64,000 nt of DNA from Mytilisepta virgata (taxonomy: Eukaryota; Mollusca; Bivalvia; Mytilida; Mytilidae). The translations under genes and the position numbers were made by a program. Below, one piece after another: positions 23,097 to 35,310 of the stretch. The DNA is taken from contig CM051517.1 of the NCBI GenBank assembly GCA_028015205.1, forward strand, positions 53,195,455-53,259,454, given 5' to 3'. Under the pieces are notes generated by a model, which saw nothing but the letters and a program-made list of their open reading frames with translations, searched no databases and was not told the origin of the DNA. Position 1 is the first letter of the stretch; every line of letters starts with the position of its first letter.

Positions 23097-23530
23097 CTGA
23101 AAAAAGAGAGTAAATTTGAAAATAATTTAAACAGTTGTTCTAAAGCTACATGGTATTTTTTATTAGCTCACTTGTGTGAGTATTCCACAGAATCAGCATA
23201 TTGCTTTGTTATGATAAAATTATCTCTATAACACAATATATATGGGAGATAACTCCAATTCAGTAACAGAATTAAAATTGTGTTATTGTCTAATCTACTC
23301 TTGTTCAACTGTGATTAAGAATCTAAAGTTGAGGTGTGTTTGACTTTATTAATCTGAACTGACAAATGTAACTATATGTAAAAGTATCTGAGTTCTCAAG
23401 TACATGTATCTTCCTCCAATAAAAACTGAATGCCATAATAAGGATTAAATCTCAACGAACGTAGTATGAGACACGAACAAAAAGCTGCCTGATTGCCAGC
23501 AAATTGCAATTTCCCTAATCATTGTTAAAT

Positions 23531-23860
23531 ATAGATTCTACAACTATGACCAGTTGATTATGAAATTTATCAATTCAAGATAATTAAATTTTCATTTTTA
23601 AACTGTGAGGCTTGTCCAAGCAGTTTAAAAAATGAAAATTTAATTATCGAGAGCAAATAAATTTCATAATTAAGGTGTCAAGTTTTAGAATCTTTTTCTC
23701 TAATGACAATGTAAAACTCCGAGAGATCTTCCGAACATTTTTTCTTGCGTGAAATTTCATGAGTATTTATTATCCAACGTGTGGCGATATGAGAACTTAT
23801 CAAATGGGTCAAGAGATGTATAAATGCTCACAGAATTCGAGAAATGTATTTATCACAAAA
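23531..23860 (+). repeat. hairpin-repeat copy A
   Basis: It begins with a foldback (23557-23670): ATTATGAAATTTATC...AATTAAATTTTCATTTTTAA, a short loop around GCTTGTCC, then the complement GAAAATTTAATTATC...AAATTTCATAAT. A shared 190-base body follows with GACAATGTAAAACTCCGAGA, GTGTGGCGATATGAGAACTT and GGGTCAAGAGATGTATAAAT. It matches copy B at 40.6 kb over its full length. Confidence 0.75.
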
Positions 23861-24654
23861 ATAAAATATCTCAAAAACTTTGTCAGTGTACAAGAAAGAT
23901 CAACACAATATTTGACAGCCACTTTAAGTTTCTTAAAGTTACCTGCAAGGTACATGCTCCAATATATGTGCCAAACAAAAATCTGCATATAATATGTGCT
24001 GCACCTAAACCAATCTACTAACAAACTCACCCATACCAAGATAAAGGATTGTATAACTTCAGATTCCGGCAAGGGATTTTAGAATTAGAAAATAGAAATG
24101 TTTATATCCATACTGATCCAATTAAGCATTCATATAAATGCAACCAATGATCAAACATTATCAGAATTTGAATTCATATTTTAAAAGACTTCCGGTACCA
24201 GTAATTCAGTGTATTTAGCTTTTTGTCAAACTGATAAGCTCTAAAAATATATATTATTACTTTGAATAAACAGTGAACGTGTGCACTGTAATGTTCACTG
24301 TAATTGAATTGTGTCCAATTTGAAAGCTGTGTTCAGAACATATACTTATGAACAAATATAAAATTACACTGAAGACTTAAAGGTAGGAATATATTTCTTC
24401 TCATAAACGGCATTTAATTTCGTTATTCTAACAGTATTGTCACTCCACCCATAATTTTAAGTCTAATCAAATATATGTGAATATTTGGCTATTTTATACA
24501 AACAGTCTTGAATCAAGTTTTGTAATTTACCGGCCTATCATTTTTTTTCTTAGCAAAATATATCTCTTCCAAGGATACTGAATTTTATATGGTTTTCTAA
24601 TGTTTAGTTATTGAGTTATTGCATTGATATTGAGGAATATTGTCCCAGTCAAAA

Positions 24655-24690
24655 TAATATATTGCACGAGCTTGAGAGTACAATATATTA
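24655..24690. repeat. small inverted repeat
   Basis: TAATATATTG and CAATATATTA, 10 bp each, are separated by 16 bases. It lies just beside the larger foldback and may be part of the same element. Confidence 0.5.
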
Positions 24691-24718
24691 CATGTATTTT
24701 GCAAGGGATAATATTTAC

Positions 24719-24862
24719 ATAATATTAAGGTCTTGTCACGGTTATATGTGAAATATTTGCCAGGTCTGGGTGATGATATTACCCACCATTTCGCGCCAGG
24801 TAATATGTAACTGACACCTGGCAAATATTTCACATATAACCTCACAAGACCCTTATATTATA
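24719..24862. repeat. foldback element with 40-bp arms
   Basis: Left arm AAGGTCTTGT, then GGTTATATGTGAAATATTTG and CCAGGT; right arm ACCTGG, CAAATATTTCACATATAACC and ACAAGACC(C)TT. The arms are nearly perfect; the roughly 50-base loop holds GGGTGATGATATTACCC. No target duplication was found. Confidence 0.7.
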
Positions 24863-25275
24863 ATTATGCATTTATTTAAGATTATCAATGAAATATATTT
24901 TACCAATTAATTGCAACAATCTTTTTATATTGTCCGTTTTAGAAAAATGCTTGTTCTTTCTGCGATATCATTGTGACGTATATACGTAATTACCCATTTA
25001 AAGCCACTTGGACATACTACTGCAGTTTCCGGTATATGCCGATTGTGATATCATTGAAGTTCATATGCAAAAGACTACAGTAATTAATATCATTGCAGTT
25101 TCAAGAATGAAGAATAATAATCCTCAATATTAACGCAACAGTCCTTTTATTGTATAGCAAAATCTTTTAAACGTCAAATAAGTCTATTTTCTGTATCAAT
25201 TGAATGGAGTACAATATCACAGAATATTGCAAGCCAAATTATGTTTATATTCTACATGGAATATTATACATTTCT

Positions 25276-25286
25276 ACAAAATTATA
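25276..25286. repeat. left target-site duplication of the SINE
   Basis: ACAAAATTATA, identical to 25557-25567. Confidence 0.75.
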
Positions 25287-25556
25287 GGGGGGCCTCGGTG
25301 GCCGAGTGGTCTAGGTAGTTCATCATGACTACTACTGATCACTAGCCTGTCAACGCTGGGGTTGTGAGTTCGAATCTCACCTGTGGCGGGGTGTGTTCGA
25401 CTCCGATCTTAATTGACAAGGATTGCCAATTTTCCTACCGAAGGTCGGTGGTTCTCTCCGGGTACTCCGGCTTCCTCCACCAATAAAAACTGGCCGCCGC
25501 GAAATGGCCAAAATGTGCTGAAAACGGCATTCAACCCCAACTAAACAAACAAACAA
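25287..25556 (+). mobile_element. tRNA-derived SINE
   Basis: A tRNA-like head has an A box (GGTGGCCGAGTGGTCTAGG, 25297-25315) and a B box (GAGTTCGAATC, 25366-25376); the A-box form is like tRNA-Leu or tRNA-Ser. A unique body follows containing TCTCCGGGTACTCCGGCTTC and CTCCACCAATAAAAACTGGC, which resembles a conserved central domain of metazoan SINEs, and an (AAAC)n tail. Both ends carry the same 11-bp ACAAAATTATA, so the insertion is well delimited. RNA polymerase III would transcribe it on the plus strand, antisense to the host gene. Confidence 0.85.
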
Positions 25557-25567
25557 ACAAAATTATA
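25557..25567. repeat. right target-site duplication of the SINE
   Basis: ACAAAATTATA, following the AAAC tail. Confidence 0.75.
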
Positions 25568-26895
25568 AGAAATATGAAATTCATCAAAAACATAAATATG
25601 TGGTTCCCCAATATAATATCATTTAATTTCACTATACATGGCTATCTTTGGATCACATCTGGACAAATTATAATGTACACTAACAATTGCAGATGGTAAC
25701 TTGTATAATAACTCTTAGTCACATCCTTGTATATATGTATATGGCAAAACTACAAGCTATTAACATGCGCAAGGGGTGCAATATAACCTAAAGCAATATT
25801 TTGAATAATAATCTACACGCTATCAATAAATGTCGGTGAATTTTCCAAAAAAAACAACAACAAAAAAACATTATATCCATTCTGAGAAGCTTGAAATAAA
25901 CTTTTACCTTAAATCAAAATATCCACATCTATGCCTGATCCCTACAGGAAGCAAACTTAAAATGTACAGTGACAGATTGAGCTAAAATTAAAAGGCACTA
26001 CGAAAATGTAAAAGTATGGGGTACATGTCAATGAAATAAGACTGAAAATGGAATAAGGTGCATTTTATGACGGAATAGATTACATGCATTATGTTAAAAA
26101 ATGGAACACTGGCATTATTTAGTTGTGAATTTGAACTGGTCTCTTTTTATAATAAACTTAAGTTTTAAGAATCATGCATGGAAATAAATGGCAGTCATTT
26201 CAAACAACTACCGGTACCGTAATTTTCTGTGTATAAAGTCTATAACTCAAAATATTTGGGTGCATTGGAGAATTTCCTCATTCTTGTGACTTACTGGGTA
26301 TCGAGTCCTTTTCTAAGATTTAAAAAAAAAACAAACTTGATATCCCTTTAATAATGTATGAGTACCCAGAAGAAAATTAGTACCTATATTTCTGTTTTCA
26401 CAAATGTTTTTGGACTTTCAAATGTCTGGATACAATAAAGACGTTTACTTGGACATAGTCTTGGTATATATGAACTTCCCTCAGCATTTTGTCATAAATT
26501 TTCCTTAGCCTATTTATGCAAAGATGCTGCAATCTGAAACACTACCACTGTATAGTAGCTTTTTTGCCCATTTGTAAACAAAAAACTTTATCATCAATTC
26601 AAATTTATATTTACCATTAACTGTAAAATTTTGAAATTATCTCGAACTGACATAAATCATCTGAATTAAATCAAATAATGAAAACCTGGGACTTCAACAG
26701 CCAAAATTTTTTCAAGATAAAACATTCCAAGCAGGTATGACAAAATCTATTTCTGCAAACTGAAGCCTGAAAGCCTTTAAGTTTGACCTCTAATGAACTG
26801 AACTCATCTCCATATAATCCAGACTTCAGGCTGCCAATTTCAAAACATCACACTTGTATTTTGATAAATAAAATATCAATGCTGTTGGATTTCAC

Positions 26896-26901
26896 TTTAT
26901 T
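26896..26901 (-). terminator. poly(A) signal below the 27.0-kb exon
   Basis: Minus-strand AATAAA (in ACTAATAAAGTG) about 120 bases past the TGA at 27020. Confidence 0.4.
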
Positions 26902-27019
26902 AGTAACACAATTAACAATAACAAAACAATTAAATTAAATTAATATAAATTAATTAGAAATCAAACAACATGTAAACAATACGACTATTTTAAAAGCAAA
27001 AAATAAGAAGCTGTCTGGT

Positions 27020-27091
27020 TCACAGGAAAACAGATTCTCCGTCATCACTGTTTGGAGCTTGCCTACCACACACCTGCTCAACATCACCAAC
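27020..27091 (-). CDS. candidate alternative terminal exon, C-terminus ESVFL
   Basis: Acceptor TCTGGTTATTAG, then 23 codons (VGDVEQVCGRQAPNSDDGES, ending VFL) and TGA. Entry is phase 0, like the internal donor of the 3-kb exon. An AATAAA follows in the expected place. Short, so moderate support. Confidence 0.4.
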   Translation of the reverse strand, partial: VGDVEQVCGRQAPNSDDGESVFL

Positions 27092-27324
27092 CTAATAACC
27101 AGAGATTTTCTGTTGGATTAAGTTGATGTGATCCCAGTAATATATATTGGGAAATTCCACTATATCAAGTATGATTCCCTGATTGTTTGTGTTCATTTTA
27201 GAAATTTATGTTTCATCACCAGTGCAATACAAAAAAATTTGGATACCCGAAACTAATAGCAAATTTTTTTTTGAAGGTATTGAAAGATGGATAAAATTTT
27301 AAAAAGGCAAATAAAAGCAAAGCA

Positions 27325-28295
27325 AACTAGAGGCTCTCAAGAGCCTGTGTCGCTCACCTGTATCTAATGTGATTTTGGAAATTCTGTAAAATTATATAAT
27401 GATTGAGACCAAGATTGGTTTAATTTGACACAGTATTTAAAATTAAAAACAGGTCATCTTAGTGTAGTCTTACAATAGCTACTGAAGACATCTTATCATT
27501 ATTATTTTTGAATATGTGGTCAAGTTGTGACCATTCAGAATTTTTTTTACAATTTTCTGATAGACTTCTAAACATCTTGGATGATGGATCGGCAACAAAG
27601 TAACAACACTTGGTCAGCACCTCATAAGGAACATTCATGCTATGTTTTGTTATATTCCATTCAGTGGTTCTCTAAAAGAAATCATTTGTATGCATTTCCC
27701 ATAGGGTCTAATGTTAAACTTAGTCCCCCGCTGGTGGCCACCTTTGATGATGGATCGGCTACAAAGTAATAACGCTTGGTCAGCACCTCATAAGGAACAT
27801 TCATGCCAGATTTAGTTTGATTCCATTCAGTGGTTCTCTAAAAGAAGTCATTTGTATGCATTTCTCATAGGGTCCTATGTTAAACTAAGTTCCCCGCTGG
27901 CGGCCATCTTGGATGATGGATCAGCTACAAAGTAACAACACTTGGTCAGCACTTCATAAGGAATATTCATGCCATGTTTGGTTTCTTTCCATTAAGTGAG
28001 TCACTAAAAGAAGTCATTTGTATGCATTTCCCATAGGGTTCTATGTTAAACTAAGTCCCCCGCTGGCGGCCATCTTGGATTATGGATCGGCTACAAAGTA
28101 ACAACACTTGGTCAGCACCTCATAAGGAACATTCATGCCATGTTTGGTTTCATTCCATTCAACAGTTCTCTAAAAGAAGTCATTTGTATGCATTTCCCAT
28201 AGGGTCCTATGTTAAACTAAGTCCGACGACGGACGACGACGGACGCCAAGTGATGAGAAAAGCTCACTTGGCCCTTTGGGCCAGGTGAGCTAAAA
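27325..28295 (+). mobile_element. tandem-repeat mobile element with hairpin ends (E1)
   Basis: The left end contains the palindrome AGGCTCTCAAGAGCCT followed by CGCTCACCTG; the right end is a hairpin GCTCAC...GGCCC-TTT-GGGCC...GTGAGC after a GACGACGGACGCC run. Between them about 166-bp units starting near 27580, 27745, 27912 and 28078 (each with GATGG-ATCGG and ACACTTGGTCAGCACCTCAT) are repeated four times. The plan (hairpin ends around tandem core units of about 160 bp) is that of bivalve pearl/BIV160-type, Helitron-related non-autonomous elements; this is by architecture, not alignment. Confidence 0.65.
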
Positions 28296-28436
28296 AGGAA
28301 CAAGACCAATCAGATGTTTGTGTCACATGCAAACAAGAGAATTTTTAGACTTTTATCTACAATAGTGTAAGAAAAAACTCTGCAAAAATGTCAAAAATGC
28401 CAGGTAAAAGGTGTTGTTTTAAATTATACAAACAAG

Positions 28437-28860
28437 GTACCCTTAAAACCTGATGTGCATAAAATGACTAAGTTCAACAAATGATAAATTTGATATTTTT
28501 TTCTCAAATTACCCCAAAAGAGGAGGTGCACATCTTTAATGTGTTCATAATAAGTGTGCAATATTTTAGAAGTGCCAGGTTTATAGTGCTGGAGTTTCAG
28601 ATTACACAAACTAGGTACCCTGCATACCAAATGTGCCTAAAAATGACTAAGTTCAACAAATTAATGATAAATGTGACAATTTTTTCTCAAATCACTCCAA
28701 AAGGGGAGGTGCACATCTTCAATGTGTTCAGAATAAGTGTCCATGATTTCAAAAGTGCAGGGTTTATGGTGTATGAGTTTCATATTACACAAAGTAGGTG
28801 CCCTATTCTGTGACTGGAAGGAAGATGAAGGGACAGAGTGACCCAACTATTAGATCTGCT
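28437..28860 (+). repeat. two-copy tandem repeat, about 176-bp unit
   Basis: AAATGACTAAGTTCAACAAA, GGAGGTGCACATCTT and TTACACAAA recur in units starting near 28453 and 28629, followed by a GC-richer end (GATGAAGGGACAGAGTGACC). Probably another element of the same general plan. Confidence 0.55.
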
Positions 28861-29022
28861 TAAGCCTTCAGCAATGCAGGTAAAAAAAAAAGATCAAAGT
28901 TATGTCATTATGTCGAAGAAAGATTCTACATGGTCCATCTATCAGTAGAATAACATGGGTGTACGTATCAAACCCCCCCCCCCCCAAAAAAAAAGTATCG
29001 CTGTGTATATTGATAATATCCC

Positions 29023-29103
29023 AATCTGATTGAAATACAGATCCTGTGTCAACACTATGCTACAAGCATAGCATTGACACAGGATCTGTATTTTAATCAG
29101 ATT
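29023..29103. repeat. near-perfect 39-bp-arm palindrome with a 3-base loop
   Basis: AATCTGATTGAAATACAGAT continuing to TATGCT is followed by ACA and then AGCATA continuing to CTGTATTTTAATCAGATT. Only two or three positions in 39 fail to pair. It lies in an intron of the FERM gene. Extrusion as a cruciform or a double-stranded RNA hairpin would be easy. Confidence 0.8.
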
Positions 29104-31189
29104 GATAAAATCCTGATGTATCATGATATGTATTGATACGTATTGTCTTGCTGTGATATATTCAATATGTCAGCCATACTCAATATGATCAAGATATGAC
29201 ACTGATCTGTCAGTGATATTTGTCTGGTATTTGATTGATTTGCCTCTCTATTGGAGGCTTAGACATGTCATTTAAATATCCATTTTTCTACTATTGCTTT
29301 ATAATATTGGTTGAGACTTCAAAAACTTGAATCTTTTTGTGTGTCAAACTTTGTTGTATGTCTGAAATTGAAATATGTGTTTGCATATAAATATAAAAAC
29401 TAGTCTCATTTTATTAAATTATTTATAAAAAGCATGTATTTTTCTTTGCAGAAATAATGTTTTAGTCAATTTCTCCAAAAACTACCACATCAATACCGTT
29501 AAAAAGCATAAAGTTCAAAAGAAGATTCCAGCTTTAGGCTTTAAAAGTATTAAATAGTACAACACTCTATTAAAAGGATCAAAAAGCAAAGTACAACAGA
29601 CTTTAAAAAAAAACCACAAAGCTTCCAACATACCTTATACCTGACCTACAATCAATTACAAAAACAAAAATTAAGTTATATATAGGGGTATCTTAAAAAT
29701 AACCCAAAAAGTCAAATTTATTATACATTATAATTACCACTGAAGTAACATTAGAGCAATGTATTGATTTTTAGAACTACATTTTGGAACTAGATTACCA
29801 TTTTGAGGTATCTGTCAGTTAACATCAAGCATTAATCCAACAATGGTAGTTTTGAAACCCTTTTTTGGTCACCTTTGGTTTATTTTTGTTTTTATGCAAC
29901 TTTTAGTACATCTGGCTGCATCATGGTTAGAGAAAAGATGGATTATCCATAAAAAAAAATTGACCTTCTGTATTAAAAATGGCAATACTTGTCATAAGAT
30001 CAAACACCATGCCTTGATTTGGTTTGAACTTAACCCGGGAACTTAACATAGGAAATTAGATCAAAAATTTTTTTGAAAGAAAATTTTTTTTCATATAAAC
30101 TCGAATTATGTTTTTTCTATTCACTTAACAAAGTAATCATTAATCAATAATATTTATTTAAATTAAGTTTGTTAAATTATTGATATCATAAAATTAAAAA
30201 CTTTGGGTTATTTCCCCTTGTACAGAGAAATGTTATTGTTTACCAGAAAAGAAAATTATAACAATTCTCCGAAGTGGATTATTTCTACTATTAAACTGAA
30301 GAATTAAGATTAATGCACTGAAGAATAGAAATCCCATATAAAAACCTTCAAATAGGTAAATATCAAGCCTAACACAGTTTTATCCATTAAATTTTAGCCA
30401 TAAATTTACACGTGATGAAAAATACAGTATTAAATTAATAACAGCACCAAATTATAAATCACATATTTACATTCTTTGTGACAATAAAAGGAAATGGCTA
30501 AAATATTGATTACTATCACTATGTCACTAATGAAAAATAAAAATTTCTGTGCACCATATGAAATGTAGACAAAGTTGACATTCGATTTTATAACTCATTT
30601 ACCTCAAAGAAATCTGCTGACCCCAAGGTAACACATGTAAATAATCTATAAGTTGGTCATTTCCATTCAACCATTGACATTTCATCATGTAGAAAAAGGT
30701 ATATTAGGTTTGCATGAGAATTAGTCCAGTTAATTCAGTCACCAAGTATTCTTATTGCACCATAACTACTCCTGATACCCATCAATTCTTGTTAAAGGAA
30801 ATTCTTTTTGATGGCAACTTCAATTTTATAGATAACTTTCATTTGATAACTGCTTGCAAATTATCTATCCATTAACAAGGTAGTGCAATAAATTGCTAAA
30901 AAGTTTTTTTTTTATCATCTGTTTACTTATGCTTGTTTCTTTGTAAAATGTTTAACCAATTAGGTTTTACTTAAAACATAATTCTGAATCTTGCATCAAT
31001 GTGACTGCTAATTTTTCTTTATGTATATATACAAGTGTATATATTACTAATTATAAATAAACATGAATTTAATGTAAATATGCAAGAACAAATCATAGAG
31101 AAAGGTATATATATATTTTACAGAAGGGAAAAATTAATATAGAATAATTGCACAAGTTCACGAATTATATAATGACTAGCATAAAGCTA
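29104..31189 (-). other. intron sequence, nothing recognised
   Basis: AT-rich with short simple repeats; no supported gene. Confidence 0.4.
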
Positions 31190-32118
31190 ATAAAAACAAG
31201 AGGTTCACTTGGCTTCTATTAGCCCATTTGAAAATGTAAGTTCTTATGTATCCACAAGGCTTTTAAAGAAACGCAAAACATCAAAGTAACCTTGATATTT
31301 GACCTTTTACCTAAACCAAAGGTGAATCATTTGCACCTGTCCTTCCTTATGAGATTCCTAACACTGCCCATTAGTTCCTAAGCAAATGACAAAAAAGTCC
31401 TTTCCCATATGGTTTCAATGAAAACTTTGAACAGCCACAGCCGTCAGATAAACAGATAAATCTCAACCAACAGTGTATCATTTGAAGAGGGTATTGTTGT
31501 CATCAATCCTACAAACTTTCAAAACATTTCATTACAAATGTATGTTGTTTCAGATAAGGTTTTGAAAATTGACCAATCAAAATCAAAGATGGTCTCTGGT
31601 GGCCATGTTGTTCATCCAATCGGAACCAAAGGTGGATAGTTTGTAGAAGTCCTTCCATACATCATTCCTACCAACATCGGTTACAATCTGCCCATCAGTT
31701 CCTGAGCAAATGACAAAAAAGTCATTTTTATATGGTTTCAATGGAAACTCTGAACAGCTGTAGTCTTTGTTTGAGCAGATGAATCTCAGCCAAAAGAGGA
31801 TCATTTGTATAGGGTATTGTTGTCATCAATCCCACCAAGCTTCAAAACATTTCATAATGTAGTTTCATATAAGATTTTTGAAAATTGGCCAATCAAAATC
31901 AAAGTTGGCTCTTGTGGACATGTTATTCATACAACCGGACCCAGAGGTGGCCCTTTGTAGAGGTCCTTCCTTTCAGCATTCCTATCAAGTTACAATTTGC
32001 CAAGTGAAGTAGTTTCAGAGAAGTAGTTCAAAATTTAAAAAGTTTACAGACAAATTGACAAAGGACACAAAGCGATGACACATGCTCACATGGGATATAG
32101 GTCAGGTGAGCTAATAAA
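31190..32118 (+). mobile_element. tandem-repeat element (E2), three units of about 310 bp
   Basis: It starts ACAAGAGGTTCACTTGGC and ends near TCAGGTGAGCTAATAAAGG. Units recur near 31321, 31631 and 31946, each with GTCCTTCC, AAATGACAAAAAAGTC and TGGTTTCAATG(A/G)AAAC. Same plan as E1, with a longer and more diverged unit. Confidence 0.5.
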
Positions 32119-32239
32119 GGGCTTTGCTAAGCGCAGCATGATATGACTGCAGCATGTTGACAGATGAACAGCTGATATATCAATATACATGTACCTTTCA
32201 CAGAAATATATTGGACCTACAACAAAAACCAGATGAAAA

Positions 32240-32960
32240 AAAACATAAAAAAATTACATATCAAGCTACATTGCTATTCAGGCCCCTTTAAACCCTTATA
32301 CCTACAAAACTGTAAAATGTGGGAAACATCTGTTGACATACTACTCAAAGCACTCAAAAGATGAATTAAAAGAAAAAATCTCCATAGAAAGTGGCTGAAA
32401 AATAAAAATCTAACTTTTCCTCCAAAATTGTTGATTTCACCCCTTTGACCCTTTGTACCTCAGAAATCATAAAAGATAGAAGCACTTATCAAGATGAATT
32501 AAAAGAAAAAATCTGCACAAGAATTGGTTGAAAAATAAAAAATTTACATATTAAGCGACATTGCTTTCTATGCTCTCAAAAACTGCAAAAGAAAAGAATC
32601 CCACAGAAAATAAATGAAAAATAAAAATTTTAGGCATCCTGCAAAATTGCTAATTTGGCCCTTTAATCCATTTTATATCTGCAATGAAAAATAATACACA
32701 AAAATTAAACCATGCCCCTTATATCTTGAACACAGCAAAGGATAGTGAAAAACGGATCGGAAGAAATTTTTCCATTTTCATCCATGAAATGAAAAACAAA
32801 AAACATATAAATTGGATAAAAGTTTTAAAAGTTACATCAAAAATTGTAAAAAAAACCCTTTATGACCCTGAGAAAAAAAGGAAGGGGCTAGATTTCCCAA
32901 AATCAATCCTAACCTGTGTTTTTATGGGGAACCACTGTAGTAAAATATTATAAGGACATA
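32240..32960. repeat. diverged tandem repeat
   Basis: GAATTAAAAGAAAAAATCT, TGGTTGAAAAATAAAAA-type and CAAAATTG words recur at irregular 110-130-base spacing; no clear ends. The open frame at 32684-32953 is Lys/Asn-rich and probably not a gene. Confidence 0.35.
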
Positions 32961-33801
32961 TTCAATAGAAAAAAAGTAAATAAGCAGACATCTGTCTACA
33001 GATTCCCACAATGACAGGCTCACACTATAATACGACCACAAATATTTGCGATCGTATCACAAAAAATAGAGACATTACTTCTTTCAACTATACTAAAACT
33101 CAATAAAACAATTTAACAATAAATATATATAAAAAAAATTTCAAAGAAAATACTTGAAATTAATCTGGCAATAAAAGTTATAGCACTATTAAAAAATTTC
33201 AGTTTGGCAATTCATAAAGAGCACAATTATTAAACAGAATTACTTCAACTACCACTGCACACTGAAAATATTAAACAACTATTCCTGTACAGATATACTA
33301 CAAACAATATTTTTTTTCAGACATCAGCTATGGTGTTAGACTACCCTTTTAAATTATATCTATTGACATACTGTGTAAAAACCTTAAATCAAAATATCAC
33401 TAAAATAAGGCCAGGTTTAAAATATTCTTTGTTTGCTGTAGCCTGACCCATACTTTGGAGGATAGGGTCGGTAGGTAGGCATTTATTTTTTTTTTTAAAT
33501 CAGATGATTTAATTCATGAACTCATTTGAACAAAAACAATTTACGTGACTTCTGAAATTGGTAATTAAAAAAAAATCACTTGCAAGGTCAATAAATATGT
33601 TTTGGGTTGGGTCAATTTTGGAGGTGCAGATGGTCTACAGGAAACAAACTTAATTTTAATTTAGGCCTAATTATGTTTGTTTATCACTGTGTTTGATGTG
33701 TAAAATTAAGAACACCAATAACCTGTCATCTACCTTTATGTATAGTCAACTATACATAAGTTTTGTAGGTAATATAAATTCTTGTAAAAGGGTAATAAAC
33801 A

Positions 33802-35310
33802 AGAGGCTCCCAAAAGCCTGAATCGCTCACCTGTTATATTTTGTGTGGATCTTGCATCAATGATTATTTTTGCTATTTTAAAATGTATATTGTCGCAATT
33901 TTCTCCTTAATATTGACCTGTACAGTTAAAATATAGAATCCTGAACCCAAAAAGATATGGTTGCTAGGACTGTTTCAATGACTCTTGACCTTCCATTTTC
34001 AGTTGAACAGGTAAATTGTAAGGTCCTGAACCCAAATATATATGGTTGCTAGGGACTTTTTCATCGGTTGCTATGAACTTTTTCAATGACCTTGATTCTT
34101 GACCTTTCTTTTGGGCTTGTACAGGTAAATTATAAGGTCCTTAACCCAAATATATATGGTTGCTAGGGACTTTTTCATCCATTGCGAGGGACTTTTTCAT
34201 CAGTTGCTATGGACCTTTTCAATGACCTTGACCTTTGACCCTCCATTTTACTTGTACAGCTACCATTTAATTTATTTCAGCTTATGCTCTAAACATCTGT
34301 GACAATATGTCAGCATTATTTTCAGTTTACATGTAAATAATCTTTCAAGGGTAAAAACTCCTATAAGGGTTCAATTGACGATTTTGTTCATGTTGACTTA
34401 TTTGTAGATCTTACTTTGCTAAACATTTTTGCTGTTTACAGTTTGTCTTTATCTATAATAATATTCAAGTTTAGAACCTAAAACCGTGAAATTTCCTTAA
34501 AACTAACAATTCATGGGCAAGAGCCCTAAAATGGGTTGGCCAATTCGTCTGAAAATTTCATGGCAGGTAGATATTGACCTCATAAACATTTATACTACTT
34601 GTTTAATTTTGCTCTAACTGCTTTAGTTTTTGAGATATGAGCCAAAAAGGGCATTTTCATGTTCTATTTTCAGCCATGGCAGCTATCTTTCTCAATGAAC
34701 AAGAAAATAAAACACAAAATTTGTGCTAGATACCCTAAAGATCTTTCAGCCTAAGTTTGGCTGAAATTGATTCCGTAGTTTCACAGAAGAAGATTTTTAA
34801 AAGTTCACAAAAAATGACGAAAAAAATGTGAAAAATTGTCTTTAAATTTAAAGGGTAAAAACTCCTGAAAGGGGTCAATTGACGGTTGCGGTCATGTTGA
34901 CTTATTTGTAGATCTTACTTTACTGAACATTTTTGCTGTTTACAGTTTGTCTTTATCTATAATAATGTTCAAGATAACCTAAAACTGCAAAATTTCCTTA
35001 AAATTAACAATTCAGGGGCAATAACCCAACAAAGGGTTGACCAATTCATCTGAAAATTTCATAGCAGGTAGATCTTCACCTGACAAAATGCTTTAGTTTT
35101 TGAGATATAAGCCAAAAACTGAAGTTTACCCCCTATGTTCTATTTTTAGCCAAGGCGACCATGTTTCTTGACGGACAAGAAAATAAAACATAAAGTTTAT
35201 TCTAGATACCCTAAGGATCATTCATACTAAGTATGGTTGTAATTGGTTTGGCTGTTTCAGAGGAGAAGATCTTTGAAAAAGTTTACGACGGACGACGGAC
35301 GCCAAGTGAT
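33802..35310 (+). mobile_element. tandem-repeat element (E3), 3'-truncated
   Basis: The left end ACAAGAGGCTCCCAAAAGCC then CGCTCACCTG matches E1. Inside, GGTTGCTAGGGACTTTTTCA units repeat (33960-34200), and a unit of about 504 bp starts at 34350 and again at 34853 (GGGTAAAAACTCCT, TGTTGACTTATTTGTAGATC). It ends with GACGACGGACGCCAAGTGAT at 35289-35310 without the expected right-hand hairpin. Confidence 0.55.

Noticed and set aside
25290..25376. Possible functional tRNA gene
   Set aside because: A and B boxes are present, but no closed cloverleaf was found and the sequence continues into a SINE body with tail and target duplications.
28424..28846. Frames on both strands across 28.4-28.8 kb
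   Set aside because: They repeat because the DNA is a two-unit tandem repeat; no protein family matches.
32684..32953. 89-codon Lys-rich plus-strand frame
   Set aside because: Within diverged AT-rich tandem repeat; composition alone keeps it open.
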